Positions 49,901 to 63,122 of a DNA stretch of 64,000 nt are shown piece by piece. The stretch comes from Coccinella septempunctata (taxonomy: Eukaryota > Arthropoda > Insecta > Coleoptera > Coccinellidae). The stretch is taken from positions 47,232,116-47,296,115 of the forward strand of contig NC_058190.1 of assembly GCF_907165205.1 (NCBI RefSeq), in the 5' to 3' direction. The notes under the pieces were generated by a model, which had not been told where the DNA came from, did not search any database, and was given only the letters and a program-made list of their open reading frames with translations. Position numbers and translations under genes: made by a program. The number at the start of each line of letters is the position of its first letter. Position 1 is the stretch's first letter.

Positions 49901-50807
49901 GAGAGGTGCGATTCAAATTTTATTACATTCTGTTCGGATGATCGTGAATGAGATGCAATAAATTTGAATTCTTCTGATGGGTGGATTTTTCAGTAGACCA
50001 ACGGATGGTCTATCCGCTATGATGAATATCGTCGTAACACAATTTGTTCTGAGTTGAAATTTCAAACAAATCAGTGAGCGTTCAACTTAGAGCTGAATTT
50101 CTAATTTTAATTTAAGAAAAAAAACATTCTTCATAGATTTTCAACAGCTTGTATCTTTTCAAACTTGCCAAATTTGGAAAAACGATAAAGGGAGAAAGTA
50201 TCCACAAAATTTAACTCAATGCACGTACTGCAACTGTCTCTATAGACCTCAATCTATAACATTCAATGCAATATTTCACTCATTTATTGAACAGTTACAA
50301 CCTATCAAGTAATGATGAAGAGTTTCAATAAGTATTGAAGTGATTAAGCCACTTATTCAAGAAAATATATACATTCTCGTAATGAATTCATTCAACACCA
50401 AGACGGATACTTTCATATACAACATTACGCAGACCACTTCTATTTCCTAATTAATATCATAACACCCTATTGAGCTGAAAGCTTAATGCATTTGAAATTT
50501 ATGTTGACGATATAATTACAGCCAGTTCCTATGAGAGGCACGTTTATCCGGTATTTAGACAAGGAAAAATCGATTCATTTTCCTTATCTATAAAGAAATC
50601 TAAATTCTCTTTGAATTGGTATTGGACTGTTAGGGAAAACCATCAAATTTCCATAAAGGTGGTATCCGCACTGCATTCTATGTATACGGGAAAGCGGTGG
50701 AAGGTGGAATATAAGATTTATGGCCATATTATATTTTGTGTCACTTGGTATGCGTCAATTTTGTATACCCCTGTTGCTACACAGCTTTCTCCGGAGTCAA
50801 AGATGTA

Positions 50808-52064
50808 ACGTGCGTTCAAAAAAATTCGTCGTCAAGTAGGCTATGAAATTTTGAAGGCTGATGTTCGGTGGCTGAACGTATGTCTTTCCTTGAATTACTT
50901 TATCTTCCCAAAATGTAAACAATGATGACATTAACCTATATATCGTAATTTTGTACGGAAAGGCACTTTTCAGAAAAGGTTACATGTAAATTTCACCCAA
51001 CTTTCGAAAAGCATTTCTTTCATTGAGTAAGATGACAAGAATCCAAACAATCTGAGGCGGTTAGAAAAGTTCTTCGTAAAAATTTTAACCGTCCACTATT
51101 TTCATACGTAAGAGACATGAATCTTGAATTGATCGTGGTAGTATGTTTTTTTGTAAGAAGGTTCTAGTTACTTCAGTCTTCAGTCATATGAATAAATCAC
51201 AGTAAGATTCTCAATGAAATGTTTATTAATTCTCTATAAATATTGAATTGATTCAGTCATTACTGAAAATCCATGACTAAACTGAAAGAACTGAATTACA
51301 TGAAAATAGCTATTGGACAATTTATTAAAATTCAATTCAGCTATAAAAAGGCATGATGCTTTCTCCTTCATAACGTTCTGCTATTGAAGTTCCATAAAAG
51401 AAAGTAGGTCCACATTTTGCCTTTGACTGATGCATACTGTCAGTATGCATCAGTTCAGTATGATACTGAACTCCAATTTTTCTCGGATGCTACAAGGTTA
51501 GGTAATCACAATCTTTTCAGTTTTCTGATAACATGTCAATCTTTATGGAAGCAAATGGATATCTTTTTTTCAAAATCGGGTGGCATATGCCAACGGATAC
51601 TCCATCCACTTGAGATAAAATCTGAAGAGAGGTTTGTCGAGCTTCTGTCACCATGTTTTCATTATGACTGAACTCTAGAGTTTTCTTTTTTGTTATACCA
51701 CTTCCTTTTTTGTTTGAACATACCTGTTTCGTCAACACATCGCAAAACAGTACAATGGAAAAATTCATTCTTTAATCTACAGCAACATAGGCTTCAATGA
51801 AGTCGCCGGAACAGAATATTTCCATTTTCCTTCAATTTTCTTTTCAATTTTGAAGTAGAATTCAATAGTAAAAGTCTTTCACACGTCCGTAAAAACCATC
51901 TTTATAATTTGCTGATAATTTTAATTCAACAACAACCCAAAATGCTGAAATGACAGTTCACCTGGAAAATAGTAAAGCACGAGCTAAGAATTACGTTTAG
52001 ACACGAAATATCGACGTTCAAAATTCCATAGCCTACTTGACGACGAATTTTTTTGAACGCACGT
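50808..52064. mobile_element. 1257-bp TIR element with TA target duplication
   Basis: Terminal inverted repeats of about 48 bp with a single mismatch in the compared part (ACGTGCGTTCAAAAAAATTC, then GTCGTCAAGTAGGCTATG) lie at 50808-50855 and 52017-52064, flanked by TA at 50806-50807 and 52065-52066. The length is that of a mariner, but no transposase remnant is recognisable inside. It is therefore either a non-autonomous derivative or a family whose gene has decayed past recognition. A 29-bp near-perfect palindrome sits inside at 51426-51454. Confidence 0.8.
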
Positions 52065-53808
52065 TATATTATAGTAAGAATAAGTCTCAGATGCATAAAA
52101 CCCGCGTGTTTCTAAACGATTCGATGAAACTGAACCACAAAGGCAAGATGATTTTCCCCCTTTGGTATCTACCGAGTATATTTAATTGGTATGAGAAAGA
52201 TAATATATTACATTATATTCGTTTATGTGCATGGTCTAGCGTAAAATTATTTGTTTCCCTTCAAATGGAGATGTGAATGATTTACATCTGATTATAATGA
52301 AGCATCACAAAATTGTTTACTTTCTTCTTATGATATAAAGGTTCATTTGCATAGTTGGGCATTAATTTTCTGGTTGGCTATTATTTGGTTCTATAAACAT
52401 GTATAAATAATAATCAGGATACTTCTTAGTGGGGATAATCTTCTCATGTCTTATAGGTACATCCATCATATTATATTATATCTCAGAGTTCGATATACTT
52501 CCTTTGAAAAATTATAGATCTCGTTAATTCATGAATGTGTATTTGAAGTGTTCCCATCATTATTAATTAGCGAACTATATATCGTTTTCCAACGTTTATG
52601 GTGAAAATGAAATAGAATTTCTTGGAAAATTAGCGTGCTTATTCAAAAACTGATTCGATATCTCAATCGTAAAGTTTCTCTATTGTCACATAAAAAAGAT
52701 AATGTACATATTTTGATCGGCAAACGGAATATTTTGCGTATTCTTATCGAATATAGGTACTAAAAAAAGGAGCAGCGGGAATATATTACTGCTTCCTTAC
52801 TTTCTGTAATTTCAACAAAGAAAATGAACGATCACTAAAGAAGAAGCATTTTGAACAGGAGTTTATAGATGCACAAAATACATATCATGTTTCTTAGCGA
52901 AAAGTTGAAAATCGCCATAATTATAAAAGAATTGGCCATCTACACGACTTATACGTTTCTGAAGGGGCAAACATTTGAACCATCATGAATTCCCAAAATC
53001 GAGCTTGTAGATATCATGCACCATAAAATATGGTCACGAATTTTTGTGGGAATATCGTTTATTACACTTTCGATCATCCTCAACGATTTTTTCAGTAATT
53101 ATATGTAATTTCATATAAGTATAACCTGTAAAGATATTCTGCCTAAGGATTCTGTCAGGCAAATCTGAATTTCGCATACATTATATCTTAATATCCTCTA
53201 GAACACACGTGTACGTCTATAACTGTGAGGACTTCCAAGAAAATTCATCATTCAGATCTACGATGATTTTTCTGGGAGATACCAGTGCATGATTTCTGAA
53301 TTTTTATTGAACATTTCTGAGACAGAAGAAAATTTGAGGGAACGTTTTACGACAGCCCTAAATCCAAAGTAGAAACTTCAATACCTTAAAAATTGTTATG
53401 ATGGAAAGCTTCTGCGGAACCGTTGAGAATCTCTAATACTTAAGCTTAATCGCACCGTCTTTGTGATAAATTTCAATAGTTAAAGTAGAAATTACGATGG
53501 AATAGTGAATGGCTAGCAAAATAACGCGCCATATCCCCGCAATATAACTTAGCCATTACGATGCGTTCTACTAGATCGACTTTTATGTATTTTTTACGAG
53601 CGGCGGCTTTGAATTCAGCTGGTGGAGTTTTATCTCCAAGAATCTGCTGTATCAAAATAGATTTCTTGGGCGGCTCCGTGAGGGAAATGTAATGCCCTTT
53701 ATTCGGTTGACGATTTCACTTAGCAATCATATCGCCCTGATAAATGACCTATAAAATTCGTACTCAGAGAGGAGAGCAACGAGGGTTGCTCTAGGAATAC
53801 CAGAAACT

Positions 53809-55692
53809 AGGGGTAGGACATCTATAACAAGGCAACGATGTTGTTCGTCGACAGTAACCACTCCTTTCCACAATGTACGAGGATGTATCGAAAAATTCTT
53901 AGCCTACTACAGAACCAAACAAAATTTCAATATCAAAATATTTTTTTACTCAACATATTCTCTTCTTAATTGGATACATTTATTACAAAGAACCTGCAAC
54001 GTCTCTAGACCTTCAAAAAAAATGTTTCTTCTTGCTCTGCAAACCAGACCTCCACAGCTTTTATTTTCTCCTCATTGGAAGAAAATTGACGACCTTTTGA
54101 ATTTTTTTTCAGTTGGGGAAAGAGATGGAGCCAAATCTGGTGAATAAGGGGGGTGTTCTAGTAATTCAAACCCTAAATCACGAATTTTTTGCATGGCAAC
54201 ATGAGATTTGTGTGCAGGAGCGTTGTCCTGCAAAAACAAAACACCTTTGGATAGCTTGCCGCGTCGTTTCTCTTTAATTTTTTCCAGTAAAGTGGTCAGT
54301 AATGTCGAATAGTAATCTACTGTTATTGTTCTACCCTTATCCAAAAAATCAATCATGATTACTCCATGTCAATCCCAAAAAACTGAAGCAAGAACTTTTC
54401 CAGCAGATTTTTGGACACTAAACCTCATAGGTCTTGGAGAACCAGAGTGTCGCCATTCCATCGATTGTTGCTTTGTTTCTGGTTCGTTGAAATGTACCCA
54501 AGTCTCATCCATAGTAGCAATTCGGTTTAAGAAGTCTACATCGTTTTCAAATGGAGCCTAGATCGAATGCGATGCTTCTTCTTGCACGCTTTTGGTCAAC
54601 ATTCAAACATTTGGGGATCCATTTTGCAGCAATTTTTCTCATGTCCAAATTGACGTAAACAATATGATGAACGCGTTCGTATGAAATATTAAGTGCTTCA
54701 GATATCCGTTTTAGCCCATTTCAACGGTCTGATAAAATCATGTCGTGAACAGGGGTAGGACATCTATAACAAGGCAACGATGTTGTTCGTCGACAGTAAC
54801 CACTCCTTTCCACAATGTACGAGGATGTATCGAAAAATTCTTAGCCTACTACAGAACCAAACAAAATTTCAATATCAAAATATTTTTTTACTCAACATAT
54901 TCTCTTCTTAATTGGATACATTTATTACAAAGAACCTGCAACGTCTCTAGACCTTCAAAAAAAATGTTTCTTCTTGCTCTGCAAACCAGACCTCCACAGC
55001 TTTTATTTTCTCCTCATTGGAAGAAAATTGACGACCTTTTGAATTTTTTTTCAGTTGGGGAAAGAGATGGAGCCAAATCTGGTGAATAAGGGGGGTGTTC
55101 TAGTAATTCAAACCCTAAATCACGAATTTTTTGCATGGCAACATGAGATTTGTGTGCAGGAGCGTTGTCCTGCAAAAACAAAACACCTTTGGATAGCTTG
55201 CCGCGTCGTTTCTCTTTAATTTTTTCCAGTAAAGTGGTCAGTAATGTCGAATAGTAATCTACTGTTATTGTTCTACCCTTATCCAAAAAATCAATCATGA
55301 TTACTCCATGTCAATCCCAAAAAACTGAAGCAAGAACTTTTCCAGCAGATTTTTGGACACTAAACCTCATAGGTCTTGGAGAACCAGAGTGTCGCCATTC
55401 CATCGATTGTTGCTTTGTTTCTGGTTCGTTGAAATGTACCCAAGTCTCATCCATAGTAGCAATTCGGTTTAAGAAGTCTACATCGTTTTCAAATGGAGCC
55501 TAGATCGAATGCGATGCTTCTTCTTGCACGCTTTTGGTCAACATTCAAACATTTGGGGATCCATTTTGCAGCAATTTTTCTCATGTCCAAATTGACGTAA
55601 ACAATATGATGAACGCGTTCGTATGAAATATTAAGTGCTTCAGATATCCGTTTTAGCCCATTTCAACGGTCTGATAAAATCATGTCGTGAAC
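53809..55692. repeat. perfect tandem duplication of a 942-bp unit
   Basis: Units 53809-54750 and 54751-55692 match at every position I compared over several hundred bases. Each runs from flanking DNA (AGGGGTAGGACATCTATAAC) through the mariner 3' end into the middle of its transposase (...CATGTCGTGAAC). The bases outside the two breakpoints show no obvious homology, so this is a simple tandem duplication of a pre-existing mariner relic, either very recent or an assembly artefact. Confidence 0.85.
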
Positions 55693-55912
55693 TGCATCGA
55701 TATTTTCGTGGACTGACACAGAAAGTGGCCTTCCCGATCAGTCATCATCTTCAATGGAAAATTTACCTCTTTTGAAGCTTGCAGTCCAATTTTTCACGGT
55801 CGCATACGAAGGACATTGATCACCAAGGGTATTAAGCATATCTTCGTAGATCTGCTTACGTGTTGACCCTTTTAAATACAGGTACTTGATGATGGTTCGA
55901 TACTCCAAAGTA
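53878..55912 (-). pseudogene. mariner transposase relic, partially duplicated
   Basis: A second mariner of the same family as 29952-31206, on the minus strand. The N-terminal part (from about codon 11: EYRTIIKYLYLKGS) is at 55912-55693; the 5' end is missing. The remainder, from the VHDMILSDR region to the 3' terminal CGAGGATGTATCG, is present twice because of the 942-bp duplication. Both copies contain LFLQDNAPAHKSH (second catalytic Asp), but a deletion turns PSDSHLFP into PSLSP. The third Asp is therefore lost and the frame ends early (SSIFFQ stop). Further stops and shifts occur upstream. Dead in both copies. Confidence 0.85.
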
Positions 55913-58710
55913 GGACTTTGTGCTGTGAAAATGAATTTGAATTAAGTGTAGAGTTTGGTAAGGAATACTTTTATAGGGGCTTGTTTAGGTGCTATTGCTG
56001 AAGACGTGTGTCTCAAGCATTAAATCAAAGTAACGGTAAATTTATTTTTCACTCTATATAATCCAAAAGCTATAGGTAAGGACTACGATGTCTCACTCAA
56101 TAAAATTGAACTAGCCTAAATCAATGAAATTTTCTCAACTTATTCTGTTAAAACATCAATGGTTTCAGTCTATCCCTGATATCTTCCAAATAAGTGACCT
56201 ATAAAATCCTGAGGAACTCAACAAGGCTCAAATCTCTAAAGACCCGGTGTCACCCTACAAATAATTAAGAATATAATGGTCCTTTGTACGCACTCTTCCA
56301 GCTTTCAGCTGAGGACTGCTTCACACGATGCTTGAAAAGGACATAAAAGTACACGAGGCTATTTTGCTGATAACAATAGATATAATAGTTGCTGTAGACT
56401 ATTATCCTCTTCTACTGTATATGGAATAATTTGCCAGAAATGTGGTTTGCAAATTTCACACTTTCCATCCTTCAGAATCAATCGAAACTGAAATTTGAAA
56501 GGACTGTAGCTTAGAGCTCTTCCATTTGTGTATCGAATACAAAATTCACATCGAAAAAGCTGAAACAACTCAGTTTTCAATTCATGTCTCGCAACATTTT
56601 TTTGTATAATTGAGTTCTTCGAATGGCAACCATAACTTTAACTTTTTGTTCCAAAAAATCCTTGCTGCGAAAGAAACATTTAATGAAGTTTATCTCCAGA
56701 GGGTGTTCAGAAGGTCATTATGATTGTAGATTGATCTACCCCCATCTCAGACTCCAAAAACACAGTCCAGAATCAACAGACCCTATCTCATAAATCTTGC
56801 ATGAAACATCCTACGAAACATTTCACCCACTATTTATTTATGCGAACGTTTCATCCAAACCGAATGATTTATCTTCCGAATAATACCTGTACCGTTGTAG
56901 TACTAAGAACAGCAAAACTCAAATAGTTTCACCAGTTTCACTCCTACAACTGCACACAATCCGTCATATGCATCTCTTGTGATTCAGTATGGTAGAATGT
57001 TAATAAAATGAGACATAAAATCTTTCGTTCGCTGCTTCCTATACGAGAATAGTGCCAATTATTGTCATCATTACGTAAAATGAAATATGTTTGGGATAGT
57101 AATTGTGCATACTGGATGCTAATTCTTGGATCGAGTTTGTGTTTCAATTTCACTCGAATAGTTGTATTTTATGGAGACGTCCAGGTTTAGAGCTTGACTC
57201 ATGGCGTAATCCTGTGAAAGTATATATCTTGACAAAATTGTGTGATTTTGTACAGGTGATGTAGGTTTTCATTTGAATATATAGAACTGTAAATTATTCC
57301 AAAATTCACAGTTGTTTTCCAGAAAAGTGTAATAGTTCTTTCAGTTTGATTTCTGGTCAATTGGGAATCAAAGATAGCAACACACTTACTGTCCCAGAAC
57401 CTTCTGTATTATGGGAAGATTTGGGGGAAGTTGATGATGAAATATAACTCAATATTTAGATATATTTATATGAATCTTTATGCTTACCTACAAAAAAGGA
57501 GCCGCAGTCTTCTACGACAGTACATTCGCTGAATAATCTGAAAATTAATTAGTTTATACCAGACTCAAAGGAAGACCTGCACCTAGTTTTAAAAACACTA
57601 TCTTCCTTAATTGTGACAACGAGAATTTATACATCGAAAGATGTAAAAACCGACTTCTCATATTCTCTCGTCAGCAGAAGAAGTGGTTCCATCCTTTTAT
57701 GGAATAAAATTTTTGTACCAGTTGTAATAGCGTAAGATATGAAAAAAGTCCATATTAATTGATTGTTATACATCGTGAGAGTTCATCAAGCTGTAACACG
57801 ATTCTTCCGTGCAAGATTCTGACGTTGATGACAGAAATTTATATCGTTTACATGGTCGCAGTGTAAAACACTACCTAGGATTCTACTGTTGAATGCTAAG
57901 CACTTCTTTGGATATAAACGGTTATGTGCTCGGCATATTCGAAAGGATATGATATTCAAATTGTTGGGAGGAATAGATCTGATAATCGGCGAGTACATTC
58001 CTTTGGATATTTTATTCATAGACAACGTTTGAACTTCTGAAATCCACTAATGCCAAAGTTTTCTTGAAATTTCATATGTAATGAAATCTTGATCTATTTC
58101 ATGAAGATCTCAAAATATTATACGCCGCACACCTCATGTTCTATAATATTATTAATATTCATTTAGTTGATGAACTTTTCCGTTCTAGAATATCAATATT
58201 TTCCCTGGGCACTTTGATTCAGACACGCTCTCACAATCCTAAACTAAATACACTTCCCATACTCAAGAATTTGTTCCGTAAAACTCTTTGTTCCATTTGC
58301 TTAACCCTTGACGACCCATTTCGAGCACCCCATCCCCTAGCCGGTCAACGTGGCGATATAGGAGATTTTTACGACCTTTCTCATCCTGTAGCGCACTAAA
58401 CTGACGTCACCAGAATATGAAAAACACCCAAAAAATTCGGTCGTAAAAGTTGTCGCATATGAATCGGGAATTACTATTCAAAAATATGAATTATGACTGT
58501 TAATGTCCCCACGTTATGGTTTCGCCAAAGAAATCTTCAACTTCCCCCTGCCCTTAGTAGAAAGTCGTAAAACTTGGTGGAGAAATAAAATAATGCAAGC
58601 GTTACAGCCGTTTTCCTTGTTACATAAATCTAAATTAGGTCTTGCTACTATTGTCGGCATCCGATGGTTATGAATTTGTTCTCATTTTAATGAATTGGGT
58701 TCCGCATATA

Positions 58711-58992
58711 CAGGGTGAGCAGTTTTTCATTTCCGACAATATATTTTCGGAATCGTTAATTTAAAATATAATAACACAACATAATAATTCAGAACAAGTT
58801 TTGGGACACACGAAAAACGAAAAATTACAGCATTTTAATGATGAAATGTAAGACACCTTTGAACTAATATGCCATTAGACCTCCTTTATGTTATGATGAC
58901 CTTCAGCATTCAATTCACGAAGCTTTTTCTTCTGAAAATAAAATTTTCCTAGAAAATCTTCAATACAGATTTTTTTAATGTGCACCACTCTG
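58711..58992. mobile_element. short TA-flanked TIR mini-element (282 bp)
   Basis: TA at 58709-58710 and 58993-58994 flank ends CAGGGTGAGCAG and (reverse complement of the right end) CAGAGTGGTGCAC. No coding potential. The CAGGGTG end resembles the family A elements, but the interior differs. Confidence 0.5.
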
Positions 58993-61163
58993 TATATCAG
59001 TGAATTATGCCTGCTATGATTTTAATGTATGGATGGAAAAATTAAGCCTATATTTAATTTCTAAAATGAATCATGAACGAATTGAGTGAAGCTTACTCTA
59101 CTAAAAAATTGAATAAAAATATTTTTATCAGAAATTACTATCAACAAATCGCAACATTTTATCAGTATTGAAACACATTTGATACAAAATCACCATATTT
59201 CGTGCAAACAATCTCCAAAGACCAGATAACACTAGTTTTTTATCCACATCTCTTCCTTGAAAATAAGGAATAATTATCGGAGAATCCCACAAATTCTGAT
59301 TAGTGGAAGACTTTTCCACACGTGCAGGATTTTTTTTTAGTATAGTTTTGCGAAGAATAACTTCATATCGTTATGAAAACCTTATTGTTACAAATGGATC
59401 CTTTTTCTAGTTTATCTTTACCATCTTCTTCCAATTTGTTCCTTCAAGAGGAGAACGATGAAAATTTTATCAATTATGTTATATATGCTGAATCTATGGC
59501 ATATTTTTCTGATTTGTATTAGGTTTGATTTCCTTTCGTCCTTCATCTAATTCCAAATGAGTCTAGAAACCTAGGATAGCTAGATAAGAATAGTGTTCAT
59601 GGTATTGAAAAGTGTATAACTCCATAACGACCTCATTAAATTTATATTGGTCCTTGTGGTTCCACCTTCAGCGTTTTATGTTTTGGGAAATAAACACTCG
59701 TTCTTTGGGTGTGTAATTTCTAATCCCATTGGTCCTTATTGCCCGTTAAATCTGAGTATCAAAGGCGGCATTCTTCTTTCTTCGTCGATGAAACAGAACA
59801 AACTGCCACATTTTAAATTGTGACCATATTTGGGCTGGTGCAACCAGTGGTAGTCCGTTCTGATGGTCTACCACAAACGCTACCTACAAAAAGAATGGCT
59901 ATGAAATATAACTTAACAGCCTAATCTTATTTTATGTTTGTAACGTTCAATTTATGCGAATGTGATCAAAAACGAAATTACAAGATGGTTTTTCGTCTTA
60001 TCTTGCATTTTATAATTTATTGCTCATTATAACCATCGTATCAAATAATTGTCCCTTCACAGTTTCAAATTTAGCAGCTTTAAATCGTTGATCAGCTAGA
60101 GAACGCCGTGCTAAAACAAACTAATACTGCTGATGTGAATATTCGTGTGAGGTCTCGATGAAAATAAATTAAGATATAAGATCCCACTGAAAATAATCAA
60201 ACGAATAATTACTGAAGTCAAGGACTTCATTATGGAAATATCTTTCATAATGACACCTTATGTTTCGATATCGAATTCTTCTATTTTCAGCATAAAATAT
60301 ATGATTATTGTTGATACAAAATCAAAACACATTAATTAGTGATAAAATTAAATTAAATGCAATTATATACTCATTAATCACTTTTAATGGTGACCAACTT
60401 GAGAGGATCTCCCATAGTGAGTCGTTGTTATATTTTTTTCCATATCGATTGTATGGATACAATTTGACGTGGTCAACTTTGTTGAAATGGAAAAGTAGGG
60501 CTTTGATAGGAGTACAGGCGATAAATTTGATTTGTCGTATTGCTAATGAGTTGATTCATTGAATTGACACCTACGCACATTGAAGCCCATTGAGAAGGTC
60601 AATAGTTATCTCGAAAAATTTATTATTGAGTGGTGACACACTGTATATTGAAGACAACAACTTTCGCACCTCATAGCATCATTTCCTTGGTCTTTCAAAC
60701 TCAGGATCCGTTGAAATATGCATTCAAGAACTATTAAGTAGAAGACGGAGACATCAGGTCCTCCCATTATTCTATTTGCATCCAGCAAATCTTCAGATCT
60801 AGAAGAAGGAAGGAAAAATTAATTGTCCCATAAAGTCTGAGAAATATTTCACGCCCGCGACATTAACCACTAGCTATAACGTTCTGAGAGTTGGCTGAGA
60901 GCGCAAATTTCCGAAGAAGCTTCATCCAAGTTTATGGAGGCTGTAAGAGGTTTCAGAATGTATGTATGGTTAATAACTTGTTAATGGGAGCTTCTGTACC
61001 AAGTTTCCACGAAACATAACATTTGCGAAATTAATTGACAGGAGATTTTTTTAATATTTCGACTTTCTTGAACACAGAATAAAGTTATATATTGAGTATT
61101 ATCACAGATAAGTAGTTATTTGCTGAATTCTGGGAGACACACTTTTTTGTATAGAAAACAAAC

Positions 61164-63122
61164 AAAGGACCCCGCACACTTACTTAAGAAAAGCGGGTCC
61201 AGTGAATTTTCCCCATTTTTACATATTATATTTATATCAACCTTAAGAACAATATATTAGATTTTCACAGAGGTCTTACATACGGTTTGTTCTATAGGGC
61301 GTTCCAAAATTGCAGCTACGGAAAAATGAATCTTTAAATTTTTATGATAATTCTTCTAATTTTCAAAATTTCATCATGATGCCTTGGGTTCTGAATAACA
61401 AGATATCACAGATATCCAAACACCGCCCACCACGTTAAGTTTCGTTATACAGGCTGTTCCATGAAGCTGTATAAGTAACTCAGTGTAACTTTGTTAATGA
61501 CTTTGGGACCACCCTCAGTTTTTCAAAATATGATACCATGATGTATGTCCACCTCTGTAGGAAGTTTCATTAATGTACAAAGAACAGTTGCAAAATTATT
61601 CAGGTTTAAATTCGGATTTCATACAATTTTTCTGTAAAATTTATCTGTAGTTGAGATTGCTGTCAAGGAATATAGGTTTCATTCATTATAATTATTATGA
61701 TAGGTATTGACGGTCGGTCCAAAGATGTTTTTATTCAGGAATGTACAGGGTGGACATTATTCGGTGTCACTAATCTCCTCATTTTGCTATCTCAAAATCT
61801 GTTTATATAGAAAAACAGTATTATCATTCCAGGTTGATACCATGATGTATGTACAAAGAACAGTAGTAAAATTATTCAGGTTTAAATTCGGATTTCATAC
61901 AATTTTACTTCTAAACTTATCTGTAGTTGAGATTATTGTCAATTATTTGATTTTATATGAATTTTGTAGGCTGCTCTGCGATCTTTCAAAGTGACGTTTG
62001 GTGTGATTGTTTAAAAGGTTGGTTAGCTTTCCTTCTGTTAAGTAGTTTTCAGTTAGTTTTTTTTTTATCGTTGTGACCATTATTGGTATAGAGTTATAGA
62101 AAGTTAATGTGAAAAGACAGCAATGAATGCGCGAAATAGATATGCATGTTTCCTATGTGATCATGAGTTTCCATTAAATAACCTCAGACGAATAGATAGA
62201 GAAGATGATGTCGATAAATGAAATCTGGCTGTTTTGAAGCGTGAAGTATTAGAATTACATTTTTATGTAAATTGTTGATAATTATTATTTCAAGTAATGG
62301 TGTATATTGAACTAAAACCTGAATGATTTGGCAACAATCTTTTTTTTAAATTATTTATACACGAGTGAAATTTTTCACAAAGGTCGACATACTTTTATGG
62401 TATAATATTTAAAAAAAATATGCATCCTTAGAGTGCTCATAGATACAAGAACCTGGAATAATAATACTGTTTTTCTATATAAACAGATTTTGAGATAGCG
62501 AAATGAGGAGATTAGTGACACCGAATAATGTCCACCCTGTACATTCCTGAATAAAAACACCTTTGGACCGACCGTCAATACCTATCATAATAATTATAAT
62601 GAATGAAAACCTATATTTCTTGACAGCAATCTCAACTACAGATAAATTTTACAGAAAAATTGTATGAAATCCGAATTTAAACCTGAATAATTTTGCAACT
62701 GTTCTTTGTACATTAATGAAACTTCCTACAGAGGTGGACATACATCATGGTATCATATTTTGAAAAACTCAGGGTGGTCCCAAAGTCACTAACAAAGTTA
62801 CATTCAGTTACTTATACAGCTTCATGGAACAGCCTGTATAACGAAACTTAACGTGGTGGGCGGTGTTTGAATATCTGTGATATCTTGTTATTCAGAACCC
62901 AAGGCATCATGATGAAATTCTGAAAATTAGAAGAATTATCATCAAAATTTAAAGATTCATTTTTCCGTAGCTGCAATTTTGGAACGCCCTATAGAACAAA
63001 CCGGATGTAAGACCTCCGTGAAAATCTAATATATTGTTCTTAAGGTTGATATAAGTATAATATGTAAAAATGGGGAAAATTCACTGGACCCGCTTTTCCT
63101 AAGTGAGTGTGCGGGGTCCTTT
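61164..63122. mobile_element. 1.96-kb element with ~670-bp inverted arms
   Basis: Left arm 61164-61835 begins AAAGGACCCCGCACAC and ends CATTCCAGGTT. The right arm, 62450-63122, is its reverse complement with scattered substitutions and small indels (about 97 percent by eye). The 614-bp spacer contains a further partial direct copy of the arm segment 61531-61668 at 61836-61950. No transposase and no clear target duplication are seen. It resembles fold-back or Galileo-type elements with very long TIRs. Because the arms differ at many sites, it is not a simple assembly mirror artefact. Confidence 0.8.

Noticed and set aside
53473..53655. 60-codon minus-strand frame containing AARKKYIKVDLVERIVM
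   Set aside because: No family recognised, too short, no splice context; chance frame beside the mariner duplication.
61707..62578. Two matching peptides starting MTVGPK on opposite strands
   Set aside because: They are the same segment seen in both arms of the inverted-repeat element; no transposase motif or longer frame supports a gene.
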